Part shown: positions 26,602-38,639 of the stretch, one piece after another
How the letters are laid out: every line of letters starts with the position of its first letter
How positions within the stretch are numbered: the first letter of the stretch is position 1
Source of the DNA: Dipetalonema caudispina
Taxonomy: Eukaryota; Nematoda; Chromadorea; Rhabditida; Onchocercidae
Length of the DNA: 49,136 nt
NCBI GenBank assembly: GCA_013365325.1
Contig: JABVXV010000410.1
Location: 1-49,136 of the forward strand
Direction of reading: 5' to 3'
Program-made: the position numbers and the translations under genes
Notes under the pieces: generated by a model
What the model was told of the DNA's origin: nothing
Databases searched by the model: none
What the model saw: only the letters and a program-made list of their open reading frames with translations

Positions 26602-27630
26602 GAGAATAGAATAAGAAAAGGAATCTGGACAGACGGAAATAGTATGGTGGACAATAGAGAATCCAGTTGAAGGTAGGAGGTATAAAACGGGACAGAACGG
26701 ATTCGGATCCGATTGGCCATCCATTTGAATAAATTAGCTGCATGACGTAATTTTCGGTATTCGGTATTATTCAAGGAAATACCTATCTTTTGACATAAGT
26801 TAGCTGTTTAACTGAGCAATGTCGTTTGAACCGCTTCGTCTGATTTCCTTGCAAATTTAAAAAATTAAATTCAATAATTAATTTAAAAATGATGCTTTTT
26901 AGCTTATGGAAGGTTTATAGAACGATATGTTTGTTACTTTTTTTATAGGAAAATTGAAATTTAATTGATGATTTGGCTAAAGATGATCAACAAACTGTTT
27001 TTTTTTTTAGAAAAGCGAAGATTCATAGAATTGCAGTAGATCTTTAGTGAAGCATAAAGAATGTATAATTTTATAACTTTTAGCTGACTTATCAAATTTC
27101 AACTTTTTATTTTTTAAATTGAAATTTTCACAGCATACGGCAAATCAACCAATTCAAAACAAATCAATCACATTGCAAAAATTATGCGCAAAAAATATTC
27201 ATCATAGCTAGTTATCTACTAAACAATTTTTCTTTTAATTTAATTAAAATTATAAATATTCCTGTCTTTTTATTTTCCAACCTTTTTCTGAACACTAATC
27301 TCTTTCTAATCATTTTTTTTTTTTTATGCAAGAGTATATATAGTCTAGCGATTTAACTGGAATAAAACCCAACAACCATAAATAATTTTGAGTATTTGTA
27401 AAAAATTTAAATTTAATAAATCGTTAAACTATAATTTGTCGTTTAACTTAAAATTTTACCATTAAATCGTTATTTGTAGCCTAACAACAATCATGTTTTT
27501 TTTAACAAATTTATATTGCATTTTGGAAGAAAATTAAAGATATATTTAAATCGATTCATTTTAATCTATGTGTTTAATTGCATGTCTGTCCACATATCTG
27601 AATAGGTCTGTGTTGTCGCGAAATTCAAAC
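26602..27630. other. Intergenic, with a GC-balanced patch at 26602-26830
   Basis: The first 230 bases are richer in G and C than their surroundings and open in more than one minus-strand frame, but no product is recognisable. The remainder is ordinary AT-rich sequence. Confidence 0.5.
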
Positions 27631-27639
27631 ATAAATCAT

Positions 27640-27872
27640 TTAACTTATACACATCCTTGTCTAAGATGAGATATCAACACAATATGTCTTTGTTGTCTGT
27701 GGTTAAGATATGCTTAAATCATATTCGACAGCAACACACTATCCTTCGTTCATATCCTTAAAATAAGATTGCAACATCGTATCCTTTGTTTCATATGCTT
27801 AAGCTAGGATTGTAACACATTATCCTTTACATCATATACTTACGACAGGGTTACAACAGTACATCCTGTAGA
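27640..27872. repeat. Degenerate ~41-bp tandem repeat, about five copies
   Basis: Three adjacent 41-base units are clear: 27750-27790, 27791-27831 and 27832-27872. Each starts TCATAT(c/g/a)CTTA and carries an (A)CA core followed by TATCCTTT or a variant. At least two more diverged copies precede them (about 27640-27749). The units have diverged considerably, so this is an old array rather than a recent expansion. Confidence 0.75.
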
Positions 27873-28189
27873 CCACTCCCACTACACACGCATATATACA
27901 AGGGTCACGGCTTTACAGGGTTCACTCAATCACCTTATTCACTTACAAAACTATGATTCAATCACCTCTATCTGTCCTATTTTATTCTTTTTATTTAGAC
28001 TTTCCCACTACCAGTAAATTCAATAACTGAACAACTTATTACGCTTTAAAAATTATTATAACATCTGCTGGTATTAATTGCTGTGATATTCAATAAATTC
28101 TTTGTTCAACTACTTGTCGTGATAATCAAGAGGACTATACTGTCTTCTACAAAAATACAAATTATTTTACGACAAAAAATCTTCCATGA

Positions 28190-28277
28190 TATGTGTATGT
28201 GTGTGTGTCAAGCTGTACACATAGTCAAGTGGTATACATAAGGTCAAGGTCAATAAATATATATATATATATATAAA
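28190..28277. repeat. (TG)n and (TA)n microsatellites
   Basis: A short GTGTATGTGTGTGTGTC run near 28192-28208 is followed after about 50 bases by an uninterrupted TA array ending near 28275. Confidence 0.85.
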
Positions 28278-30825
28278 CTGTTCATTGGTATTAACGTATA
28301 TTATGTGAAATTAATCTTTGCTATTAACATAATGGTCTTTGATTTAGACAACATATTTTTCATCGAAATATATTTTTATAAGCAAAAAAAAAAAAAAAAA
28401 AATTGATGGTACTAGAAGATATTTAGCCAAGATAACGACAAGCCTAGGATTGCTGTAAGATTAGGCATGAATGTTGTTGAGGCTAAGAAATGGGACTTTG
28501 GGGCTTTTCTTTGCTTAAAAAATTAGTAATTTTTAAAGCATATGATTTAATTATGATATTTCTAACATAATAAATACGCAATTAATAATTGCAATGTTCA
28601 TTCGTTAATTTAAATTAAGCAAATTTAATAATTATAAATCGGATGTATTCGATTAAAATTCATTTTTCACAATAGAAAACATATTCGTTTATTATTTTCA
28701 CAAAATTCCGACAAAAAAAATAGAAGTGGAGAAAAAAAAGGCGATCATTTCGGTTGATATGGCTGATTTCAATTTCTGTCAGTCATAGCTTCTCTACTTA
28801 AGCAACTTTTATTCCAGTTTCAATAGGGCAGAGCTGTAATTTCGTTCATCAACAATTCATATTCAAATTTTACTTTTTTACTTACAAACAACAAATTTGG
28901 GAAAAGGAAAAATGTTACAAAATTTTGATTACTAAATTGTGTAAGAAATTCAGATTACGAAGTCAAATTTATTGAGGAAAATTTTTTTAACTGTGGAAAG
29001 ATTGACTTATAATCAAATGGACACATTTGAAATGGTAAACAAATTCATTAATGAATTTAATGAAATTCATTTGGTCGTTTTAATAAAGCAAACATCCATC
29101 AAGTGTGCATTTATTCATCAATAATTAATTTGCTGTCATTTACCGGAACTATCAACTTTGAAAACTTCATGCAATTATGAAAATTTAAAACGCGTATGAA
29201 CTTTTTTTATTAGTTGAAAGAATTTTGCTACTACCTCGACTCTAGACTTTACGAAAATGTGATGAAAGTAAGCTTCACTCAGGTTTAAAGGTCAGAAGAT
29301 GAGATTCAGTGTTGTGAAAGTTTACCAGAAGTTCCGGTGCGAACATTCATAAAGGAAACTTTCAATTATTGCCGTCATGTGTATATTCAAAAAAAAAAAA
29401 AAAAAAAAATGACTGATTTTTTTCCGATGAAACATTATCTATTTGCAAGCAAAAATGATTTGTAAGAATGAAAATCAGGAAGGAATTTAAATACGAAATC
29501 AAACAAGAGTATGCCATCTTAATCGATTTTTAATTTGACGCCATATAGCAATAAATGTTAGCATCAGAAAAGCGAAGAAAAAAAAATCATATTTATGTAA
29601 AATAAACTGATCAAAATCATATTTGAAAATTGCAAATGGTAATAAGAAATGTTCATTTGAATATATCACAATATTTCGCTTTTTTTCGGAGTAATTTCAA
29701 CTATATTTTTCTTAATAAATCCTTCTTAATTTCTCAATTTATGATAAAAAATGGGAAGCAATAATTAGAAATTACATTTTTTTTTGCTTTCATTTTAATG
29801 TTACAAATGAAAAAAGCTTGACAAATGTTGCTTATGAAAATTTGTTTAAGCTTTCATTTTTTTGCCTAACTGCTAATCTTCGACATTTTTTTAAAAAAAA
29901 AAAAAAGTTAAGAAATTCATCTAGAAAATTTGACAAAGCAACAAATGAATACGAAAAAAATTTTTTAAAAATACAAATAAATTCAATTGAGAAGATGCAA
30001 TGAACACAATTTTATTGCAATGTTTAACGATAACAATAACTTATTTCAATTTGGGTAGCAAAAAAACTAATATCCAAAAAATTATTGAATTTATTGTTTT
30101 TTACTTTTTTTCTTAATAAAATTCTTCTCAGAAACAAATTTAACCATAAAAATTTTAATAATTATATATGATAAAAAGAGAGAAATAATTGGAAGGAGAA
30201 AAAAAGTTTTTTTTTTTGTTCTTAACAAATTTTCTATTGCATGTTTATGTCTTCAATGGCCCTTTCACCCATTTAATACTACCATTAATAATTTATTCAC
30301 TTTTCTTTTCTGCTTTTTCTCTCCATTTTTTTAAGTTTGTAGTTATATTTTTCTATTTCTTCTTTTTCTCCTCTGATTTGATTCTAATAATTTCAATACT
30401 TTTTACTTTATTTTTACTAAATCTTATCCTTTTACAAGAAAAGGAAATTAAATTAGAGGAATTTTGTTAAATGAGTAATTTAAGTAAGATTTATGTTCGA
30501 TTGTCGTATGTGTCACTTTTATGATAATTGATATCGGATACCGGGTAGAACAAGCCTGATCAAATTTTATAACTTTCATAAATCGTAAGTATCAAATGTT
30601 TATTAGGACACAGGTAACTTTTGTTTTACTCAATTCTTAACCTACAAATGATACACGAACGGAAATTGATCTAAAAATGATATCAGAATATCCGGCAAAA
30701 ATTTTGCTTTTGATGTAATATTTCAGTATCAGTATCATTGTAGCATAATATCATATAGTACTATCAAACACATAATAATAATATAAATAGCAATTATCAC
30801 AACTAGGCTTTTTTACGGTGAAATT
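28278..30825. other. Intergenic region 3' of the calponin-like gene
   Basis: AT-rich, with poly(A) runs at 28384-28401 and 29391-29409. TTCCGG-type motifs occur at 29142-29148 and 29332-29338. A 36-codon plus-strand frame (28421-28528) has unusually protein-like composition but no family I recognise. The 61- and 93-codon frames at 29818-30003 and 30189-30470 are low-complexity and not supported as genes. Confidence 0.5.
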
Positions 30826-33800
30826 TCAGCTTTCCGGTTTGATTTGCCTAGTCAAACCGTACGGAGTCATACCTTTCTGCGAAGCGCATTTATTTGTACC
30901 ATACTGTAATGGGATTACCATTTCACCACGACGTATCACTGATTCCGGGAAAAAACGAGGATGACCCTGGGAAAGTTTAACAACCCATGATGGAAATGGT
31001 ACTGGCGCATTTTTTGATTGAGCCTAAAAAAAAACAGGGATTATTTTTCTTCAATTAAAAACTGCATAAATTTTGAAAAATTTAAAAACATTGCAAACAA
31101 ATGTTCGGAACATATTTCTTCCAAATATAGCTATAATTATTTAAGTGTTACAAAATTCAAAAAAAAAAAAAAAAAAAGAATGGTAATAGTTATTAACTTG
31201 ATAAAGTTAATAAGTGATAAAAATTAATTGATAATAATTATCAATTTAATAAAGAAAAGATAAAAAGCAATAAATATATATGAAGAAGTGAAGCAAACAA
31301 ATTGCTAGCAATGAAATTATAAAAGATATGAATGTAATAAATAATAAAACAAAATTATCAATTATCAATCATTTCCTTTCTCCTTTATTTCCTCGGGAAA
31401 AAACTTGAGATTATGAAGATACTTCTGCAAGTTTTGAATTGCATGAATTAAAATTAAAGGTATTCTGAAAGATCCCAGTAATTACATAATTAAAATGAAT
31501 CGTTTAAAAATGAAAGGCATAATTGCGTAGTTCAAACAAATAAAATATTAATTTCCGTATTAATATATTACAAAAGACGTTTGGACTTTGTATTGTCGCA
31601 GGGATAAATTTATCAATGTAACCAATTAAAAAGACAATCAATTAAAGTTAGGACAGAGTGAATTAATTGAAATTTCTATGAATTAATAAGGTATGAATTA
31701 ATGAGCATACCACAGCAGCTAATGCCCTAAGGCATTCGATAACTTTGTAGCATTGTTTATTTTCATATAAATCAACCGTTTGAAAACATGAAATTTCCGG
31801 AACACCGTAAGCTTTAATGGCATCCAAAAAATTACTTATGTTTTCCATCTGTAACAATAACATTTATCCCTATAACTGTTCATAATTTAACAAAATTAAA
31901 ATTGATTAGAAATCATTTCAATGGATTTCTTTTCTCTCCTAATTCGGCAATGCATTTCATAAAATTATCATTAAATTAATAACGAAATATATCATAAACA
32001 CTTAAGTAATTTAATAAGCAATAAAATATGCAACAAAATTATTAATTTCAATAACTGCTTTTATTAGCAAACAAAATTTCAATACTTACCTTATGAAAGG
32101 GCATTTTTGGTTTAGCATTGTATGGTATTGCATTTGTTTTGTCTAGCAATCGATTCATTAATCTGAATTAAGCAAAATTACAAAAAAAAAATTCCAAACG
32201 TAATATGATTATAAGGCATTTTGGATCGTCATATAAATGCAACATTTTCGGAACTGTAGCATAACTAATGTTTTTTTTTCTTGGCTGAATATTTCAGAAA
32301 TTCAGGAATGGGAGAAAATATTTCATCTGATAATTCTTCATTCTAAAGCATTTTATATTTTACAGTTTTGATCATTTAAATATATTTTATATTTTCTAAA
32401 TATCAATAGCATTTCAAGGATATTTTAAACATAAATTTTATATATTTCAAATAACACTGATATAAAATTTGTTCAACTTGAAATGAATTTTAAAAAATAT
32501 CAAACAATGATGATAAAAAACTTACACACATAATTGGGTACCATCCTTAAGTGCATCGGCAACATCTTGAGCTGTTTCAAAGGTTGACGGATCTTTAACG
32601 AATTGTATATTTGTCGCTTGCTCAATCCAAAATAGCACTTCTTGTGCTTCTTCGATACTGAATCTTGCCTGATTCTGCAAATTTTTAAATTTTATTTTTA
32701 AATAATAAATTAGATAATTTTCAATTGGTTAACAAATGCTAACACAATGCTTTTCTGATTGATTCCATTTTACTTTTTACCAATACTTCTTTTACTATTT
32801 CATAGACAAATCTCCATTTTGTGTCATATTTTCAACAATCTTTGAAAAATGATTATATCATATTATATCACAATCATTATAGTCATTTAATTTTGTAATT
32901 AACAACCATTCTTATCCATAATTGCTAATTGATTGTATCATTACATACATTATTCATAAATGTTAAATTTGCATAAATTAACTCTTACAAAATATATTTG
33001 TAGTAAATGTAATTGTTACAGGTAAAATATAGGCCAAAACTATATTATTTTCATTCAAATTAATGCCAAAATTGTTGTTGTCGTTGGTAAATGAAATATT
33101 CGTTATGAGTAAATCATTACAATATATTACGATAGCCTATTGAAATGGTACAATCAGTAGAATTATGAAGTTTAATCGTTTCAGATTAAGAGAAATATTA
33201 GAATTTCATAGGCTCATAAATGTACGAAAACAGTAATTGCCGATTAGATATTATTCCAAAATATATTTCATGCAAAACTTTAACTGACTATATGCATAAA
33301 AATGCCATTTCAACATATTCTATACTAAATTATAAAACTAAACTACCGCATAACTTATTGTTAAATTAGACAATAACTATTTGAATATTAATTATTTATT
33401 TTTCTTTTTAATTTCAAAATACAATTGAATATTGAACCTATCCTTTCATTTTTTCTTCTCTTTGTTTACTTCAAAAATTCCTATCAATACAAAATTAATC
33501 GAATTAATCAAATCAAATACTTAAAAATGTAGCGGAAAAATAACGCTTACCAATAATCTCGTACGATTTATTTATTTTAAAATTTTTACAGAAAAAAGTT
33601 TCTTTTTTTGTTACAAATAGCAATGTAAAAATTATAGAGGAAGAGAAAGAAAAAAAATCTTTCAAAGAAATATTAATTTAATGAATCGATACGTAAGATT
33701 TTTTGGGAAAATGAGAGAAAGTACTCTTTTTTTTTCGGTTTTTTTTTTTTTTTTTTTGGAAAAGAATATTTATTCATTATTCTATTTTATGATATAAAGG

Positions 33801-36622
33801 ATAAAAGGATATTATTAATTAATATAAAGTAAAAGTAAAAAGAAAATATTAATTGATATATATTACATTCTCTTTCACTTATTATTTATGCAAATATTAA
33901 AAGGAAGAAATGGGGTGAAAAAAAAAAATGATAAATGTTTATTTACATATAAAACGAAAAGATTTCTCCTCGTCAGTACACTATTATCAGTTAAAAGCGT
34001 TTTTGAATTGAGCAAACAATTCCACTTTATTATATTTACCAATAAAAATGTAAATAATATAATGGACATCTGTTTTATTTGTCTGTCCGATACTTTCAAA
34101 TTGTCTTTTCTCTCTCTCTTTTTTTTTTTTTTTTTTTACAAATCAATTTGTAATAATTTGAATAATAATAATAATATTTTTTATTTATCGTTTTACGCTT
34201 TTTTTTTTTTTTTTTGCCTAATATTTGCTATTGTTCTATACTGTATGGTATAATTTTTTTGTCCTCATTTAAATATGATAAATAAAATGAATTAACATTA
34301 AATAATAAATTATGAGGAAATGAAGAAATTTATTATTTCCATTTCTAGACTATACATTGACAATGCTACTGAAAATATTTGTTGATAAATAAAATAATTA
34401 GGAATCAATTTAAAATTATTTTAAATTTATTCATTCCTTTCAAATGCTTACAAAAAAAAAAAGTGGACAACAGGAAGAGTGGAAACGAGGTAGAAAGTAA
34501 AAAAAAAGCGATAAACTTAGCAATTTCTTTTTTTTCATTTGAAGGAAAGGGAATTCTTTTTACAATGAAAATGAAAAATATTTTTCACAGGAAATATTTA
34601 ATTCTCCTTTTTTTCGTTTCAAAAAAAAATGAAAAAGTTTGCAAATCAATTGATAGGTGGATTCATTTTTTTTACCTTTCATAAAACTGTAAAGAACAAC
34701 AAATGTCATCATTTCTGGATAATTACCCTTTTTGTCATTTCAAAATTTGATATGTTAACATGTTGATAATGTTATCTTAAGAGATATTAGCATTATCTTT
34801 ACCCTTTTTTTTTTCCTCTCTCTTCTTTTTTAACTATTTTAATTTTTGAAGGTAAAACTAAAAATTACAAATTATTCGTTCGTTTAAATGTTTAGGCTAA
34901 TAGTTTCGACCTTTCCTTTCTTTTCTTTCCTTTCCTTTTCTTTTCTTTTTTCTCCTTCTTCTTTTTTCTTTTTTTTTTTCTTCCCCTCTTGTCAAAATTT
35001 GTATGCATTTGAAGATTTGAAGAATAAAATTTGTACAGTGTATTGTTGTTGAAAATGTGACAGTAAATTGAGCAACATAGTTGAGAAAGGATGAATGAGA
35101 GAGAAGTGGTAAAATTAACCTTGACGAAAGATTTAAGGTGAGCGGAGGGTAACATCACCTACAAAGGGTCAACTATTCTTAACCTGCCAAATCATTTGTA
35201 ATTATTTCGAAACCGATATGTTAATTTTCTTTTATTAACCACAATATATTGGTTAAAAGAAAAAATTTTATACCCAATTCAGGTTAATTTAAAATTTTTA
35301 ACTAATAAATTATCATATTTAGGTTGTTTTTTTTCTTTTTTTTTCTTTGTCCGGAAATTTATATTACAAGTATTGAGTTAATGAGTAATTTCTTATAATT
35401 GAGTGATAATTTAGATTTTTTAAATAATTTGATGAAAAAATTAAGTTAATTAATAATCTCTAGAGACAAATGGTAATCTGTATAGATTTCACAAAAGAAT
35501 TCACCTATAAATCGGAAAGAAACTAGTGTAAGCCAAGGAGAAGCGATACAAAATATTATCATAATATTATTAAATTTCAAATGTAATATTGTCAATTTTT
35601 TAATTTGATGATTTACATATTTCATGAATCATATAAATTGTTTTTGAAATTTTATAGAATTTATGTTAAAAGGAAATTTCTGTAAATAAATTATAGTTGG
35701 TTTTGTTGTCCCAGTTCAATGGAATAAATTCTCAAATCATTGGGGTGAATTTAAGCATAAATGATTTGAAAATTACGTCATTAAACATATAATAAATCAA
35801 AAATAATTGTAATAAGTAGAAGGAAAGAGAGATAAAAATAATGATAACTGATGATAAACAATATTATTGGATAGTTTATCAATGTTAGAATTATTGTAAT
35901 TAGCTAGCCAAGATTTAAAGAAGATTTCAATTCTTAAATGATTTCTCTCAGTAAAATAAGGCTAAAATTGTTATTGTAGTAATAAATTGATGAATAAATT
36001 ATATTCAAGAAGTTTTTGTTTCATTTTTTTTTTCATTTATAATACTTTTTTAATATCAAATATTAATTTCAATTATACCATATTAGTTTATGCTTACATA
36101 ACTTATTTAAATTGATATACGTAACATTATGATTTGAAATAGCGTATAAAATTAACGTGTAATATTGAGAGATATTGAATATTGAAGGAATTTGTTACAG
36201 ATAAATCTTTATATTAGTTGTAATGAAAATCAAAATAGTAAAGTAATCACAATGATTAAGCAGCATCTCCAAACTGAATTAATTTTAGATTTTGTAAATT
36301 TGAATATTTTAATAACCTTAAAGATATGACATTTCAAACGGTTTTTAAGAAGGTACAAGTCATATGATTAACTTGAATTATAATATATTTGAAGTTTAAT
36401 TCTACAGAAATTTTTAAAATTCTTAGGAATTTCGTGGAAAAAATTTTGGAATATTTTCTCACAATATCCAAAAAAATATTTCTAACACTGTCAGAACTAA
36501 TTTTTTTGCATATTTGTAACCAAAATATATCTTAAAAAAAAAAAAAGAAAAAAAAACTTAAAAAAACTTACTTTCCTTTCCAATTCTCGGCTAAGGCCAT
36601 AACTTGGCCCATGATTGGCCAT
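30826..36622 (-). CDS. Transgelin/calponin-like muscle protein, 5 exons
   Basis: An actin-associated regulatory protein of muscle thin filaments. Exons: 36572-36622, 32526-32674, 32090-32162, 31711-31848, 30826-31023; total 609 nt, 202 aa, all in frame, and the same length as vertebrate transgelins (about 201 aa). The start MANHGPSYGLSRELERK is nearly the same as the transgelin N-terminus. Exons 2-4 form a single calponin-homology domain with CH-type signatures (DALKDGTQLC, KMPFHKMENISNFLDAIKAYGV, FQTVDLYENK). The last exon carries one complete calponin repeat, IPLQYGTNKCASQKGM followed by TPYGLTRQI, where full calponins have three. The first intron is 3.9 kb, by far the longest in the window, a common place for enhancers. 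Introns otherwise use GTAAGT donors. The gene probably also has an upstream first exon (38105-38144), which would extend the product to 220 aa. Confidence 0.95.
32675..36571 (-). other. Large first intron of the calponin-like gene
   Basis: 3.9 kb of intron. It contains T runs at 33727-33758, 34120-34138 and 34200-34215, a pyrimidine-rich tract (34910-34986, TTTCC-type) and a CCGGAAAT motif at 35351-35358. The open frames in it are low-complexity, and I see no nested gene. Confidence 0.7.
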
Positions 36623-36924
36623 GATATGTTGATAATCTGGTAGCACCGGTTATATAACAGGTTCGTTCGATAAATTTCAGCAAAACAAAAAAAAAAAAAA
36701 AAAAGAAAATTAAAAAATTTTGAGCATAATGCTCATATTCCTTAGGGTGTAGAATGTTACAATGGTCGATCTATTATTATTGTCCACTAAAATAGGAAGC
36801 CATTGGAGCAGCAACGATCGTAATAGCACCAACAACCGATCATCGAAGAATGCGATAAAGATAACTACAAACCACCAACCGATCGAGTTATGTAGGGAAT
36901 GTGGGATGAATGTAATGAATGAAA

Positions 36925-36984
36925 CGAAGGAAAGAAGGAAAGAAGGAAGGAAATAAGGAAGGAAGGAAGGAAGGAAGGAAGGAA
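36925..36984. repeat. (GGAA)n / (AAGG)n microsatellite upstream of the calponin-like gene
   Basis: An imperfect AAAG/AAGG array grades into about seven GGAA units, some 300-360 bases upstream of the calponin-like start codon at 36622. GGAA arrays can bind ETS-type factors, but here the role is unknown. Confidence 0.9.
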
Positions 36985-37481
36985 TAAATGAATATAAGTC
37001 ACCCGCAGTCACCTGCCTTCTTCCTTCGGAAAGTCTAAAAACATTGAACATTACCAACCAACCAGCCAATCAACCAATAATGATTGCGATACATGTACAA
37101 CATGTGTATCCATCCATCTCTATCTGTACCTTTTTCAGTAAATTAAACAAAACTTTGTAAAATATCACAGAATAGGTCAACATGATAATGATTATAAATT
37201 GTTAATTTTGTATCATTTTTACAAATTAAAAATTTTTTTTAAAATTTTTAAATTGTTTTTTTTTCCCTCCCCCCACGAAATATGGAAATATGAACAATAT
37301 TGTTGAAAATAATGTAAATGAACAGGTTTTAAAAGGAATAACAATAAAGAGAAATTTTTAATTTTTAAATTTCAATTTTTAAATATGTTTATTATGAGAG
37401 AATAATGAAAAGAGAGGAAGAGAGAGAAATGAAATGTTTAACATATGATTTGAATTAATTTTAAGTTTCATGCCTATTTTG

Positions 37482-37484
<3 letters not shown>

Positions 37485-37511
<27 letters not shown>
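37485..37511. repeat. (TA)n microsatellite
   Basis: An uninterrupted TA dinucleotide array of about 13 units. Confidence 0.95.
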
Positions 37512-37516
<5 letters not shown>

Positions 37517-38104
37517 AATATTAAAATGTTAAATATTTAAACTATACCAATTTTCAACAAACAATACAAAGAATAGTAATACAATATATTAATATTTTAA
37601 TCTTCAAATTCTCTATGGAAATATTCGCAGCAGATAATGGCATTAAAAATATTTCTATAAAAATATTTATTACCAAAACAAATTTATTAATTCAATCTGT
37701 TACCATAGTATTAAATGATCACAAGTAAAGATGAAAAAAAAAAAAAAAAAACCAAAGGATAAATCTAATAAAATAATAATTAATGAATAATAAATCAATT
37801 ATTTCGCTTATGAAATGAAAAATAGAAAAACAGCGAGATAAAAAATGAAAAGAAAAAAAAACCTTTTAATGCTTACAAAATAATAGAGAATTTCAGTATG
37901 ATGATAAAATTTAGAAGATAACTTTTAAAAATTTAGGAAAAGCTTTAGCCAAATAATAAAGCTTGCAAAATGAAAATAATATATTGAAGGGTTTTTTTTT
38001 TCTTTTTTTTTTGGCACTCAAAATATACACAGAAACAAAACATGCAAATATAATTATATTTTGTGGGAAAATGAGGTAACATGATGAATGTTTTTTTGAT
38101 TTAC

Positions 38105-38144
38105 CTATCATTCTTTGTCCTCGCCTTCGTTGCTCCGAGGTCAT
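38105..38144 (-). CDS. Candidate alternative first exon of the calponin-like gene
   Basis: ATG at 38144 opens MTSEQRRRGQRMI, followed by a GTAAAT donor that leaves one base (G) over. An acceptor CTACCAG at 36637-36643 sits 14 bases upstream of the downstream start. Joining the two gives MTSEQRRRGQRMIDYQHIM, running straight into ANHGPSYGLSRELERK in frame, for a product of 220 aa. The exon is GC-rich and basic compared with its surroundings. Against it: the acceptor has no long pyrimidine tract, and a one-in-three chance frame match is possible. Confidence 0.5.
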
Positions 38145-38615
38145 AATACATACCAGGAAGTGAAAACAAGGTCAAACAATATGTTTGATTTATGCAGTGC
38201 AATCTTTAAAATTTTAAACTTTATTGATATTTCCCTTTAAAGTAATTAATTAATGATAAAATGAGCAGAATTATATACTGAATGATTGCAAGTTATAGTA
38301 TATATATAAAAAAAAAAGGAAAAAAAAAATCTAATTCTACCGAATTATTTATTGTAATATCACATCCTGATTAAAAAGTATTCCTCTGTAAAATATGGAA
38401 TAGTATTTTTTCAAAAAAAAAAAAAAAAAAAAAAAGTGAAAATAAACTATAACGATGTTAAATTTTAACGACCTATTATTCTTCGATCATCATATTTCGG
38501 ATTTCTTTTCACGTAGTTATTTAAATATATGAATTGTGATATTTTGTGTAAAATTACGAGTGGGAAGTATTTCAACAGAAAAGTTATTATCATGTATCCT
38601 GAGAAAGTATTGAGA

Positions 38616-38639
38616 TTTTTTTTTTTTAAAAAAAAAAAA
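38616..38639. repeat. T12-A12 homopolymer palindrome
   Basis: Twelve T followed by twelve A, a perfect self-complementary block like the one at 17335-17359. Confidence 0.9.

Noticed and set aside
33875..34684. Several 70-120 codon frames in the calponin first intron
   Set aside because: Low-complexity Phe/Lys/Asn products built on homopolymers; no family resemblance.
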